Assembly: GCF_040448695.1 (NCBI RefSeq)
Contig: NZ_CP159307.1
Coordinates: 434,001-498,000, forward strand
Length of the DNA: 64,000 bases
Source of the DNA: Dehalogenimonas sp. 4OHTPN
Lineage (GTDB): Bacteria > Chloroflexota > Dehalococcoidia > Dehalococcoidales > Dehalococcoidaceae
Direction: 5' to 3'
Positions within the stretch are counted from its first letter, which is position 1. Each line of letters starts with the position of its first letter. The notes beneath the pieces were generated by a model that saw only the letters and a list, made by a program, of their open reading frames with translations, was not told the DNA's origin and searched no databases. The position numbers and the translations under genes are program-made. Below, piece by piece: positions 36,027 to 45,900 of this stretch.

Positions 36027-36739
36027 TGGGCAAGGCTTACCTGGAACCAGGCGACGTGGCCAGGCTCGAAGACGCGGCGCAGTACCTCCGGGACCGCCTG
36101 CTCATCCGGCTCCTGTTTCACCTCGGCTGCCGGGTATCCGAAGCCCTCGCCCTTCGGCTCAAGGACATCGACATTAGACGCGGCACGGTGACCATCGAGC
36201 ACCTGAAGTCTCGGGTTCATCTATCTTGCCCGGGCTGCGGCTCGCGCCTGGGTAAAGGCCACAGGTTTTGTCCGGGCTGCGGGCAAGGGGTCGAGAAGGC
36301 GGTCGCCCAGGAGAAAGAGCATCACCGTTACCGGACGATCCCGGTGGATGAAACGACCTTATCAATGCTCGGGGAGTACATCGGCCGCGGCGGCGCTGTA
36401 GAGAGGAACGGCGAAAAGCATCTGTTTGATCTCCGGCGCAACCGCGCCTGGCAGATCGTGAAAGAGTGCGCCGAGCGCGCCCGTCTTCCCCGACTGGTTA
36501 ACGCCGAAAGTGGGAAGACCCACAACGTCTCTCCCCACCGGCTACGGGACGCCTTCGCCGTTAATGCGGTCAAGGCGGACGACTCCGGCGACGGGCTTCG
36601 GCTGCTGCAGGAGCACCTCGGCCACCGAAGCATCGTCACCACGATGAAGTACCGCAAGGTCTCGGGTGAAGAGCAGAAGGAATGGTATCGGAAACTCTGG
36701 CAAGGAGGAGAAGCAAATGGGCAGATATGCCAATCATGA
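36026..36739 (+). CDS. Minimal tyrosine recombinase with zinc-ribbon insertion
   Basis: This 237-residue protein lacks the usual N-terminal core-binding domain. The catalytic domain is recognisable: Arg in GCRVSEAL near residue 36, HRLRD near 172, GHRS near 200 and Tyr209 in MKYRKV. Between the first Arg block and the HxxR it has two CPGCG knuckles about 15 residues apart (near 69-88), an inserted zinc ribbon. A truncated relative lies at 39037. It may resolve multimers or invert DNA, since integration is presumably done by the serine integrase. GTG start overlaps the previous stop. Confidence 0.85.
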   Translation: MGKAYLEPGDVARLEDAAQYLRDRLLIRLLFHLGCRVSEALALRLKDIDIRRGTVTIEHLKSRVHLSCPGCGSRLGKGHRFCPGCGQGVEKAVAQEKEHHRYRTIPVDETTLSMLGEYIGRGGAVERNGEKHLFDLRRNRAWQIVKECAERARLPRLVNAESGKTHNVSPHRLRDAFAVNAVKADDSGDGLRLLQEHLGHRSIVTTMKYRKVSGEEQKEWYRKLWQGGEANGQICQS

Positions 36740-37025
36740 AGAGTTCGGGGTGAACGCTCCCGTAAACTACCGCGAGGACACGACAAGCGAGGTCTATCTC
36801 GAAGGCATGTCGGCGATCGCGCCGCCTGGTATGAGGCCGAGAAAAAGCCGCGGTGAGAAGTTCGAGGAGAAGACTGACTTCAAGGCCTCAGCCCGTTGGC
36901 ACCGTAATTTCGATCAGGCCATGTTCGGCGGATCGGATATCGGAGATACAGACTTCGAAAGCCGGCAGATGGGGCTTGAGAGCAAGCGAAACGGTATCAA
37001 GCGGATCCCCGGGAGGCGCGGGTGA
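36717..37025 (+). CDS. Small element protein, paralogue of 28386 product
   Basis: This 102-residue ORF has ATG 36717 with AAGGAGG 7 nt upstream, inside the end of the recombinase gene. MGRYANHEEFGVNAPVNYRE and GMSAIAPPGMRP align with the 28386 product. The motif WHRNFDQAMF near residue 70 matches the C-terminus of the 25911 product, after which this protein has an extra basic tail. It is coupled to the following gene (GTGA overlap). Unknown family, probably element-specific. Confidence 0.65.
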   Translation: MGRYANHEEFGVNAPVNYREDTTSEVYLEGMSAIAPPGMRPRKSRGEKFEEKTDFKASARWHRNFDQAMFGGSDIGDTDFESRQMGLESKRNGIKRIPGRRG

Positions 37026-38497
37026 GCGGTCAGGTAAAGATAACCATCAAGGACAGGGAGTGGATCGCCGCCGTGGCGGCCACCCCCTGGGAATTGACCC
37101 AGGGACTGGGCGGGCTACCCGGGCTAGCGGTTGGGACCGGAATGCTCTTTGACCTGGGGACTTCCCGGGCTATCGAGGTGACGACGGCGCCGATGCTTTT
37201 CCCGCTGGACATCGCCTTTCTCTCCGGGGACTTCACCATAAAAGAGATCTATCGTGACGTCTCGCCTGGCTACCTGGTTAGTTCGACTTCGCCAGTCCGT
37301 TACTTTATTGAGTTGAATGCCGGCGAGCTGGCGGGAAACGAGGTTGGCGACGAGGCCTCGGTAAGCTGGCTTCCGCTCCAGGAATCACCGCCGGCAACTC
37401 CGGATTGGCCAAGCACGGTTGCTTTGCTTGGCGGGTCTCTGGCGGCCGGGGTATTTCTGATCGGCTTGTCCCGCCATTTCACCGATTCAGTTATCGGCTC
37501 ATCCGGTTCCGTCCTGCAATCTGCGGCCGGGAGCCTGCCGACCAAGTGCGAGATCGTCACCCCTCGAAGCTACGACCTGATGAGCTGGGTCGGTGCTCCG
37601 GTGCCGGATTACAGCTTTTCCATTGAACCCGAGGCCAAAGAACGCCGCATTGATGAGGTCTTGAAAAAGCTCAAGGATGGCGTCGATACCATCCAGTCCA
37701 GTAGTCATTTCCGGAACTTCCTGCTCACCATGTCGAAATTCCACGACTATTCTATCGGCAATCTCATTCTCATTGCGTCCCAGAATCCGAGCGCCACCCG
37801 GGTGGCCGGATTCAACACCTGGAAGGACCTCGGCCGGTGGGTCAAGAAGGGCGAGAAGGGCATTGCCATCTTGGCGCCGTGCCTGCCACCAAAGTCATCT
37901 TTGAAAGCCGAACCGGTTGATGAACTCGAGTGTAAGAAAGACGACGAGGAAGAGGAGAAACAGGAATTTATGCGGCCGATCTACTTCAAGGTCGTCTATG
38001 TCTTCGATCTCAGTCAGACCGAGGGCAAACCGCTGCCCGAATTCGAGGTGCCTGTGCTTACCGGCGAAGCCAACGAGGGGCTTTTCGATGGCATCGTTCA
38101 TCTTGTAATTGGTGAGGGCGTAACCGTTGGTTTCAACACACGACCGTACGAGGATCCGGCCATAAAGGGTTTCTTCTCCGGCAAGGAAATCTGGGTCAGG
38201 CCCGAGGAATCGCGAGCCCAGCAGCTGAAGACGCTGATCCACGAGGTAGCCCACTACTATTCGGAGGGAGTCTTCCACATCCCGAGGCGCGACGCCGAAA
38301 CTATCGCTGAGAGCGTCGCCTTTGCCGTCGGTGCTCACTTCGGCTTCGATACCGGAACCAGATCTTTCCCCTACGTCGCCATCTGGGCACAGGATAAGAA
38401 GGTCCTTGAGCGAAATCTGGCCTCGATCCGCCAGGTGACCACCAGAATCATCGAAGGCCTCGAATCCCTTGCGAAAAAGCCGGCAGGGGTGGCTTAG
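37022..38497 (+). CDS. ArdC-like antirestriction/metallopeptidase-domain protein with N-terminal membrane extension
   Basis: This 491-residue protein has a central ArdC N-terminal (DUF1738-like, ssDNA-binding) domain: FHDYSIGNLILIASQNP, then FNTWKDLGRWVKKGEKGIAI and FKVVYVFDLSQTEGKPLPEF. A zincin-like domain follows with HEVAH (His407, Glu408, His411) and a downstream AETIAESVAF block. The first 180 residues are extra, with a transmembrane-like segment near 130-150 (VALLGGSLAAGVFLIGL). ArdC protects incoming plasmid DNA from restriction. The extension suggests membrane or particle association here. GTG 37022 overlaps the previous stop. Confidence 0.8.
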   Translation: MSGQVKITIKDREWIAAVAATPWELTQGLGGLPGLAVGTGMLFDLGTSRAIEVTTAPMLFPLDIAFLSGDFTIKEIYRDVSPGYLVSSTSPVRYFIELNAGELAGNEVGDEASVSWLPLQESPPATPDWPSTVALLGGSLAAGVFLIGLSRHFTDSVIGSSGSVLQSAAGSLPTKCEIVTPRSYDLMSWVGAPVPDYSFSIEPEAKERRIDEVLKKLKDGVDTIQSSSHFRNFLLTMSKFHDYSIGNLILIASQNPSATRVAGFNTWKDLGRWVKKGEKGIAILAPCLPPKSSLKAEPVDELECKKDDEEEEKQEFMRPIYFKVVYVFDLSQTEGKPLPEFEVPVLTGEANEGLFDGIVHLVIGEGVTVGFNTRPYEDPAIKGFFSGKEIWVRPEESRAQQLKTLIHEVAHYYSEGVFHIPRRDAETIAESVAFAVGAHFGFDTGTRSFPYVAIWAQDKKVLERNLASIRQVTTRIIEGLESLAKKPAGVA

Positions 38498-38506
38498 AGC
38501 GCCTCT

Positions 38507-39040
38507 ATGGAGATGGAACTGAGACCGAGCAGGGGTGGCTTCCTCCGGCCGTTCGGCTGCGGCTGGTTTATCCGAGAGTATCTCCTGGGGAACGGGCCGG
38601 AGGGTTCGCCCCAGATCGATCTGGAGCGCGGCGCCCCGCAGGCGGATATCAACTACGAATACAAAGAAGCCCTGGCCAGGGCGACGGCCAGGGAGCGGGC
38701 GGAGCGAATCATCAGCAGGCAAGTAGTCCGGGGCGTAGATGTCACCGAGGAACATGCCGAGGATATCTATCAGAAGCAGCTCCGGAAGGTGTCAAGGAAG
38801 TTTACCCACATGCGGTATCACTCATTCTTGATGTATTTCGGGGTCCTGAAGCGATTGGGATGGGTTGAGGCGACCGAAAGGATGGAACCTTCAGCAATTC
38901 AAGACAATTATCCCGATGCTCCGAAACGGACGTATTACCGACTGACCCGGGAAGGGATCTCGGCTAATGACCGGTCTTGGGCAAATCCACTATTCACTTT
39001 GTATCCCGAAATCGGACCGAACCACCTGAAAAACAATTGA
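38507..39040 (+). CDS. Hypothetical protein, possible winged-helix C-terminal half
   Basis: This 177-residue protein has residues 60-120 helical and basic (EYKEALARATARERAERII), then a segment like a winged helix (SFLMYFGVLKRLGWVEATER...YYRLTREG). It is the last complete gene of the element. The stop overlaps the TTG of the recombinase remnant. Function is unknown. Confidence 0.6.
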   Translation: MEMELRPSRGGFLRPFGCGWFIREYLLGNGPEGSPQIDLERGAPQADINYEYKEALARATARERAERIISRQVVRGVDVTEEHAEDIYQKQLRKVSRKFTHMRYHSFLMYFGVLKRLGWVEATERMEPSAIQDNYPDAPKRTYYRLTREGISANDRSWANPLFTLYPEIGPNHLKNN

Positions 39041-39414
39041 CCACAAAAAGCTATCTCGAACCGCAAGATATTGGCTGCTTGATTAGCGCCGCCAACAATT
39101 TACGCGACAGGCTGCTGGCCACCATGTTATTCCATCTTAGCTGCCGGATTTCAGAAGCGTTGGGAATAACGGTCGATGATATTGACCTCAACAACCGGAC
39201 CGTCACCATCAAGCACTTGAAATCCCGCATCAAGCTGAAATGTCCGACTCGATGGGTGTATTTCGGGGGATGTTGTTTTTTCAGAGCGAGCAGGTTTCTG
39301 GAGGATATATTGGCAAAGACGGAATTTTATATCCTGCATAATAACGTATCCCCGAGGCTTCTTGAAGCCTCGGGGATTCTGACCTTGAATATTTTCCTTG
39401 GTAACTTGCCCTAA
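39037..39414 (+). pseudogene. Truncated tyrosine recombinase remnant
   Basis: Residues encoded from TTG 39037 to about 39242 (YLEPQDIGCLISAANNLRDR..., LSCRISEALGI, HLKSRIKLKCP) match the N-terminus of the 36026 recombinase. The match stops at the first zinc-knuckle Cys, and what follows is unrelated and without HxxR or Tyr. It is a non-functional fragment that marks the right edge of recognisable element DNA, next to an rdhA gene. Confidence 0.8.
39348..39377. terminator. Hairpin between the element end and rdhA
   Basis: ATCCCCGAGGCTT (39348-39360) and AAGCCTCGGGGAT (39365-39377) form a perfect 13-bp stem with a 4-nt loop. The U-tract is weak on both strands. It is likely the 3' end of the leftward rdhA transcript, or a bidirectional barrier. 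Confidence 0.55.
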
Positions 39415-40898
39415 TATCCGCCGTGGTGTGAGCCTATCGTAGTATCATAGCCATATACCGGCAACTCATGGTCCCACCATTGCTCCTTTTCTTCGTCCGC
39501 AGTTAATCCGTAGCCAAAAGCCTTGTCTGCTTTCCAGAGGAAGTCGTTGAATAGACTTGTTGTACCAATCGTTGATCTCACAATGTTATGAATAGACGCG
39601 ACATCATTAGTATTGAAGGTGCAGGTGCCCATACATATACCACAGAATGGATAGCCCCACTTTGTGAAGCACTTCGGGACATCAGTGTGAAACAGCTTTT
39701 TACCCGTAACAGACCAACTCGGATCAGCATTCGGGATCAGTTCCGAGTTTGGGATTTCCCAGGATGTCTCCGAGTCATGTGATATTGCGCCAGTGGGGCA
39801 AGCGTCCGCGCATTTTCGACAAGTATGACAAAATCTGAAGATGCCGGCATCGATGGGTGGGGTTGGAGCTAGAGGTAAATCGGTTAACAGACTGAAATAT
39901 CCCGTAATTGTTCCATATTCAGGGCTGATGCAAATGTTGTTGTTTCTCCCTATCTCGGCGAAACCGGTTAGTATGGCATCAGCCATAGCCGGCATTAAAC
40001 CCCAATGGCGAATCGGGTACCCCAGTCCCTGATATCCTAGCCCGTTTAAAAACCCCTGAGCGCGCGCTTGGACCCCTGCCCAAACGTAGTATCGGCTTCC
40101 GTTCGCGCAGGTGCGTAAGATACTGTCGCCTTGTCGCCAAAGCTCCTTGCTCATTTGAATTGTTACCGCGATGATATACAGAGGTTTTTCTGGAATCACG
40201 AATTTATCGCTTGTTTCATAGCCCTTCTCAACGGACTCGAATACAATATCCTTAGGTATCCGAACATGTCGGGAGAAAATGAGTTTTTTCTCGTTTTCGC
40301 CCAGTTCAGAGAATTGGACTTGAGAAGCTCCCATAAACCTCATGGCAGCCCGGACCATTCTAGAGTTTTCCTCCGGCGAGCCTCTATATTGTGTAGCATC
40401 GAAAAACTCTGGCGGAGGCGCAGCCGACCACATATATACCGGTGGCGCCGTCTCAAGCTTCATATTAGCTGGAACTTGGACAAATTGAGTTGGGCCATGC
40501 AAAGCGGCACCTACAGCGGATAAAAGAGCAACATCTTTCAAGGTATGCCCCGGTTTGTTCGTCTTGATCCCTTCGCGGATATTGCTGTTTGCACCGCTAA
40601 GCCATTGCTGAAAGCCCTCTTTCCCGACTAGATTTAGCCAGGTTGTCTCTCCATGCATGCACAATCTGTTATCCATGCGTTTTATTTGTCCCCAATCCAC
40701 TTCACAGGTTGGATCACCGAAGTTTCTATCTTTAACCCACCACGGTCTCTTAAAACTCGCAGTCGCTGATGACATGACTTCGTCTAAGTCCTGGAATAGA
40801 TCAGCGGATGTAGCGGTTGTGTATCCGATTCCCCCTCCGATCAAGCCTAAAGCCTTCATAAAATCTCTTCGGGTTACAGTGGTATGATGCTGAGACAT
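39411..40898 (-). CDS. rdhA: Reductive dehalogenase catalytic subunit (orphan)
   Basis: The 495-residue protein is a corrinoid and Fe-S enzyme that removes halogen from organohalides as terminal respiratory reductase outside the membrane. The N-terminal Tat signal is RRDFMK at 10-15, followed by a hydrophobic Gly-rich stretch. Near residue 355 is FCHTCRKCADACP (4Fe-4S, CxxCxxCxxxCP), and near 415 GICMGTC belongs to the second cluster. AAAGGAGGAAA lies before the ATG. No rdhB gene follows: the next DNA is the recombinase remnant of the element. Divergent kinase/regulator genes at 41067 and 42249 probably control it. Substrate cannot be read from sequence. Confidence 0.93.
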   Translation of the reverse strand: MSQHHTTVTRRDFMKALGLIGGGIGYTTATSADLFQDLDEVMSSATASFKRPWWVKDRNFGDPTCEVDWGQIKRMDNRLCMHGETTWLNLVGKEGFQQWLSGANSNIREGIKTNKPGHTLKDVALLSAVGAALHGPTQFVQVPANMKLETAPPVYMWSAAPPPEFFDATQYRGSPEENSRMVRAAMRFMGASQVQFSELGENEKKLIFSRHVRIPKDIVFESVEKGYETSDKFVIPEKPLYIIAVTIQMSKELWRQGDSILRTCANGSRYYVWAGVQARAQGFLNGLGYQGLGYPIRHWGLMPAMADAILTGFAEIGRNNNICISPEYGTITGYFSLLTDLPLAPTPPIDAGIFRFCHTCRKCADACPTGAISHDSETSWEIPNSELIPNADPSWSVTGKKLFHTDVPKCFTKWGYPFCGICMGTCTFNTNDVASIHNIVRSTIGTTSLFNDFLWKADKAFGYGLTADEEKEQWWDHELPVYGYDTTIGSHHGGY

Positions 40899-40990
40899 AA
40901 ATTTTCCTCCTTCTACTCCTTACTGAAAGACTATCTAACAATGGCTCCCGAATCGATAGATGACCGGTGATAAAACGGTTAATGTTAGTT

Positions 40991-41004
40991 ATTATTTGCA
41001 TAAT
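40991..41004. promoter_or_regulatory. Palindrome ATTAT-TTGC-ATAAT in the rdhA / kinase divergent spacer
   Basis: A perfect inverted repeat with a 4-nt centre lies in the 168-bp spacer between rdhA (39411-40898, leftward) and the kinase at 41067 (rightward). Candidate binding site for the adjacent OmpR-type regulator. Only symmetry and position support it. Confidence 0.35.
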
Positions 41005-41066
41005 GAGCGACTTAGGTCTCTCGAAAAACGCCTTTGTCTGGTGTACAATGCCTCTAGGTGAGGTTG

Positions 41067-42245
41067 ATGGACGAATACTTGAATGACGATGAAGCGAAGG
41101 AACTTGTCTCCGATGCAAGCCTGAGGGAACGGCCGGATTTTCATCGAGCTCTGTATAACATGAGTTCTGAGCCCATGCTCGTTTCAAGGCGCGTTCGACC
41201 GCCATCGGATATCTCTAGGCGAGTCATCGAAGTCAATGAAGCTTTTCTTAGAATGACAGGGTTAGCAAAAGATGAGGTCATTGGAAAAAGCGTCGAGAGG
41301 GTCCTGGGGATCACTTCACAGACACTGGTCAAATACGGAATTGAAATTGAGAACAAGGGCGAGATCACCATTCCAACTACCTTGAGAACAAAGACAGGTC
41401 ACGAATTATCGATTGAGATACATGTGTCTAAATTCGAATTCGACACTAAGAATCTTCATTTCGCCATTATTCATGACGTTGAGAAGCATATCGAGACTCA
41501 AAAGCGAATAAAGCACCTTTTGGAAAAAGAACATCGAGCAAAAAAGCGGTTAGAAAAAGAAACGGCCTCGCGGTCTCACTTCACTAGACTCCTCGTACAC
41601 GAATTAAAAACACAATTAACACCGATGATCTCGGCAAGCGACGCTCTAACCGTTGGTTTGAAAGATGAGCCATGGATAACCCTAGCCCTCCAATTGAATC
41701 AAAGTTGCTGCGATTTGAATAATAGAGTCGAAGAACTAATTGATCTTGCAAAAGGTGAGGTAGGTTTACTTAAACTGGATCCACAATTCGTAGATATAGC
41801 TGACTTGATGAACAGTGTGATCGATTTTGCCCAACCTCATGCTTCTAAGAATAAACAACGGTTGAAGTTGACGATTGATCAATCATTGCTTGGAAAGAGG
41901 ATTAAGCTCGATAAAGACCGATTCAAACAAATTGTTATTAACCTAGTTTCCAACTCAATGAAATACACACCGGATAACGGTGCAATAGTATTAAAGGTCG
42001 GCCAAGACGGCGGTTATCTCGTCGCCAGAGTAATTGATTCCGGTTGTGGTATTAGCCGAGCACGTTTGGATCATATGTATGAACCTTATTATCAGGAAGA
42101 TAGCTCCCACTTATCCAAAGGCTTGGGTATAGGTCTTTTTCTGTCGAACATGATCGCAAAACTCCATGGAGGAGATATTAAAATATCCAGCATTGAAAAG
42201 CGTGGCACGGTTTGTCGCATTCGAATCCCGATGGAAGTTGGTTGA
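41067..42245 (+). CDS. PAS-domain histidine kinase, probable rdh regulator
   Basis: This 392-residue soluble kinase has a PAS domain at about 30-135 (VIEVNEAFLRMTGLAKDEVIGKSVERV), a coiled coil, then HisKA with the phospho-accepting His near 178 in LLVHELKTQLTPMISASDAL, and an HATPase with NLVSNSMKYTP, DSGCGI and GLGIGLFLS. It lacks transmembrane segments, so it senses a cytoplasmic signal. I chose ATG 41067 (GGTGAGG upstream) over GTG 41058. It is coupled to the response regulator 3 nt downstream. Cytoplasmic PAS kinases next to rdhA are typical of Dehalococcoidia. Confidence 0.88.
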   Translation: MDEYLNDDEAKELVSDASLRERPDFHRALYNMSSEPMLVSRRVRPPSDISRRVIEVNEAFLRMTGLAKDEVIGKSVERVLGITSQTLVKYGIEIENKGEITIPTTLRTKTGHELSIEIHVSKFEFDTKNLHFAIIHDVEKHIETQKRIKHLLEKEHRAKKRLEKETASRSHFTRLLVHELKTQLTPMISASDALTVGLKDEPWITLALQLNQSCCDLNNRVEELIDLAKGEVGLLKLDPQFVDIADLMNSVIDFAQPHASKNKQRLKLTIDQSLLGKRIKLDKDRFKQIVINLVSNSMKYTPDNGAIVLKVGQDGGYLVARVIDSGCGISRARLDHMYEPYYQEDSSHLSKGLGIGLFLSNMIAKLHGGDIKISSIEKRGTVCRIRIPMEVG

Positions 42246-42248
42246 TTG

Positions 42249-42929
42249 GTGAAGATACTAATTATCGAAGACGATCAGAAAATAATCGATAATATCTCGG
42301 TGATTATCAAGATCGGCTGCTCCGGGGTGACTATTGAATCCTCACAAAGGGGCGACCGGGGTCTTCAACTTATCGAGAAAGAGTATCCTGACCTTGTGAT
42401 CTTAGATTTACGATTACCAGACATGAGTGGATTTGACGTATTGAAAGAATTGCGGAAGTTCAGCAGGGTCCCTGTCTTAGTTGTCAGCGTGATGGTCGAG
42501 GAAAAAGACATTGTTCAAGCCCTTGAACTCGGGGCGAATGACTATATAACTAAACCCTTCAGACAGATGGAATTAGTCGCGAGAGTAAGGAATCTAATTA
42601 GAAGACAACCTATACCTGAAGAAATAATCAACATACAGTGTAAAAAGCTTAGGTTCGGCACTTCGATAAGGCAGTTGTTTCTAGAAGACAAGGAAATCGG
42701 TCTCACCAAAACTGAAGGGCGCATTCTACAACGTTTGATACAAGAAAAAGGTCGGGTAGTGACTTATCAGGAGATCGCGTATGTACTCTGGGGTGATTCA
42801 CTGCCAACCGCTTTACCGAGTATAAAGGTATACATACGTCACTTAAGGAAGAAAATAGAAAGGAACCCTAGCAGACCGGAGTTAATTCAGAATGTGCCTC
42901 AAATGGGTTATATTCTAGTGAGCGAATGA
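42249..42929 (+). CDS. OmpR-family response regulator
   Basis: The 226-residue protein has a receiver domain (KILIIEDDQKIID, phospho-acceptor Asp in LVILDLRLPDMSG, Lys in ITKPFRQMEL) and a C-terminal winged-helix DNA-binding domain (LTKTEGRILQRLIQEKGRVV). GTG 42249 gives the same N-terminus as its two paralogues in this window; a TTG at 42246 is possible. It is the partner of the PAS kinase, and probably binds the spacer upstream of rdhA. Confidence 0.9.
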   Translation: MKILIIEDDQKIIDNISVIIKIGCSGVTIESSQRGDRGLQLIEKEYPDLVILDLRLPDMSGFDVLKELRKFSRVPVLVVSVMVEEKDIVQALELGANDYITKPFRQMELVARVRNLIRRQPIPEEIINIQCKKLRFGTSIRQLFLEDKEIGLTKTEGRILQRLIQEKGRVVTYQEIAYVLWGDSLPTALPSIKVYIRHLRKKIERNPSRPELIQNVPQMGYILVSE

Positions 42930-42996
42930 TTCTTATGGTTCTCGTTTCATGTCTAACGCTACCCGATGTCATTGAACATCTTAAACCAAGGCTCTG

Positions 42997-45900
42997 GTGA
43001 GAGATATGCGTTCATTATTTAGATTATTATTCTCGGGAATGTTGATATTCGGTATTAATTCCGTTACACCTTATAGGATTTCTGCCCAATCAGATAACCT
43101 CTATTTTAAACAACTGTCAGTGGACGAGGGCTTACCACACAACCTAGTTTATTCCGTTATCCAAGACGACTTTGGCTTTTTATGGTTTGGCACATACGGA
43201 GGTCTATCCCGATATGACGGAATCAAATTCCGAACCTATGACCATAATCCCACAAATGACGCCTCTCTTTCGAGCAATTCGGTATACGTGCTTTTTCTCG
43301 ACTCCACTGGCAGAATATGGGTGGGCACCGATGGCGGTGGACTAAACTTGTTCGATCCACAGAGTGATGGTTTCAAGCGGTTTCAGTCTAGTTCTGACCA
43401 CACAAGTATCAGTAATAATCAAATAAGAGCAATAGCTGAAGACAAGAACGGTAATATATGGATTGGAACAGCAGAGGGACTAAATAGGTTAGATCCGAAA
43501 CTTGGTACGTTTCAACGGTATTATAATACCAACGATCTTGGGGCTATTAGCAGTAATAACATTTATAGCCTTTTAGTCGATAGTGATCACGATTTGTGGA
43601 TAGGGACTTCAAATGGCTTAAACCGGTATTTGCCTGACTCAGACTCATTCGTTCGGTATATCCATGACCCACTGAAAGATTATAGCATCAGCGACGGACC
43701 TGTTGTTTCATTATATGAAGACGATTCAGGTAAGCTATGGATCGGATCATTTATAGGAGGGCTTGATTTACATAATCCGGACACAAACACATTCAAGCAC
43801 TTTCGATCCGGTCAAAGCGAGCACAGTTTAAGTGATAATACCGTATATGCCATCTGTCAAGATGAACTCGGTATGATGTGGATTGGAACGGCGAACGGAT
43901 TAAATCATTTAGATCCATTCACTGAACAATTTACTACCTATAAAAACAGGCCCGGCGATGCTGCGAGTTTAAGTAACAACAGGATAAGAGCTATTTGTCA
44001 AGATAATAGCGGGATTCTTTGGATCGGTACGTATGGTGGCGGAATTTGTAAACTCGATCTGAAAAGAAGCGCTTTCACTCTATACTACAATGTCGCTGGT
44101 GATACAGATAGCTTGAACAACAATTTGGTGTTTGCTTTGCTAGAAGATGGACCCGGGTCTATTTGGATTGGGACCGATGGTGGAGGTTTGAATTTACTCG
44201 CGCCGGATAAGACTATTGAGCATTTCCTCTTTAAAGCTGAAAATTTGTTTCAAACCAACATTAACTCCATTAGAGCTCTGTCCTACCAGAGTTCTTCAGA
44301 CGTCCTGTGGATTGGGACGTTGGCAGGATTGATAAAATTCAATCCCGCTACAGGGTGTTACAAACACTATCCGCTCGGTGGCTTGCTAGGGAACTCAGTA
44401 CGAACGATATTCGAAGACAGCTCAGGGAGGATTTGGCTGGGAACATTCACCGGAGGGCTGGCCTTATTTGATCCTTCTAAAGAAAGTTTTACTTTTTATA
44501 GTCACAAGCCTGAAAACACCGATAGTATCAGTAATAATACTGTATATTCGATCGTAGAAGGCGACAATGGTACGTTGTGGGTAGCTACCGGAGATGGATT
44601 AAACAGGTTCGATCCGATGTCAGGCATCTTCCGCAGCTACAAGTATCAAAAGGACATTGCCAACGGGTTAGCCAATAACCATATTTTCGATTTGTATAAA
44701 TCTAGCGAAGGTTACCTTTATTTAGCGACTAACGGTGGCGGCTTGTCGATATTTGATCCAGTTACGCAACGTTTTGAGACGTATACCACGGATGACGGGC
44801 TCGCGAGTAATATCGTTTACAGTGTTATTGGAGATGATCGCAGCAAATTGTGGTTAGCAACGAATCGTGGGTTGACCCGCTACGTACCTGATACTCGTCA
44901 ATTCATTAATTTTACGCCATATGCCGGCTTAAAGGAGAGCGTATTTAACTGGGGCGCATGCACCAAAGACAGTGAAGGAAAGATGTATTTCGGGGGTGAT
45001 AACGGATTCGTTATTATCGACCCTGACTTACTTGAGACAAACAGTCATGCTCCTCCCGTTCATATTACGGATGTTATTGTTAACGACGCCACCCGACACT
45101 TTTCCAGTTTGGTTGCCGACTATTCCACAATCAACCTAAAACATACAGAGAATTCGGTTTCAATTAACTTCGCTGCTCTTGATTATACTGATCCTGCTAA
45201 GAATACCTACCGTTATATCCTTGAAGGTTTTAACAACACCTGGCATTTTACCGACTATAGCCAACCGTTTGCCACCTACACCAACCTTGACCCCGGCACG
45301 TATGTGTTCAAAGTTTGGGGATCGAACAATGATGGTGTTTGGAATGAGATCAGCACTGATCTAACTATCAACATTGCCTACCCATTTTGGCAGACATGGT
45401 GGTTTTCACTGTTAACAGGTTGTGTCGTTTTAGGCATCATCTACTCTGGGTACCGACTGAGACTAAAAGCCCTTTCCGATCAACGTAACCGCCTAGAAGC
45501 TAAAGTGACAGAACGCACACACGAACTTGAGCAACAGTACGAGAAAGAAAGGGCGCTCCACGAAGAGCTAGAAAGGGAGATCAAACGACGAATTCAGTTC
45601 ACCCGCGCTTTGGTACATGAGCTTAAAACACCGTTGACTCCAATGGTCTCCGCAAGTGATGCTTTGGCGAACGGACTTCAGGCACCCCTATGGCACAACT
45701 TAGCTGAGCAGCTGAGACAAGGAGCCGTCAGCCTTAATCACAGGATCGATGAACTTCTTGATCTGGCGAAGGGAGAAATTGGGATTCTTACCATTACTCC
45801 GGAGCCAACGGACATTAAAGAGCTGCTTGAGGATATTACAGCTTTTATGTTCGTTCAAGCCCAAAAACAGCATCATTCGCTCTCGCTGGAGTTGACAGAA

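Noticed and set aside
15988-39414. Integrative conjugative element
   Set aside because: No relaxase, coupling protein or VirB4-type ATPase was recognised, although integrase, RDF, replication and ArdC genes are present.
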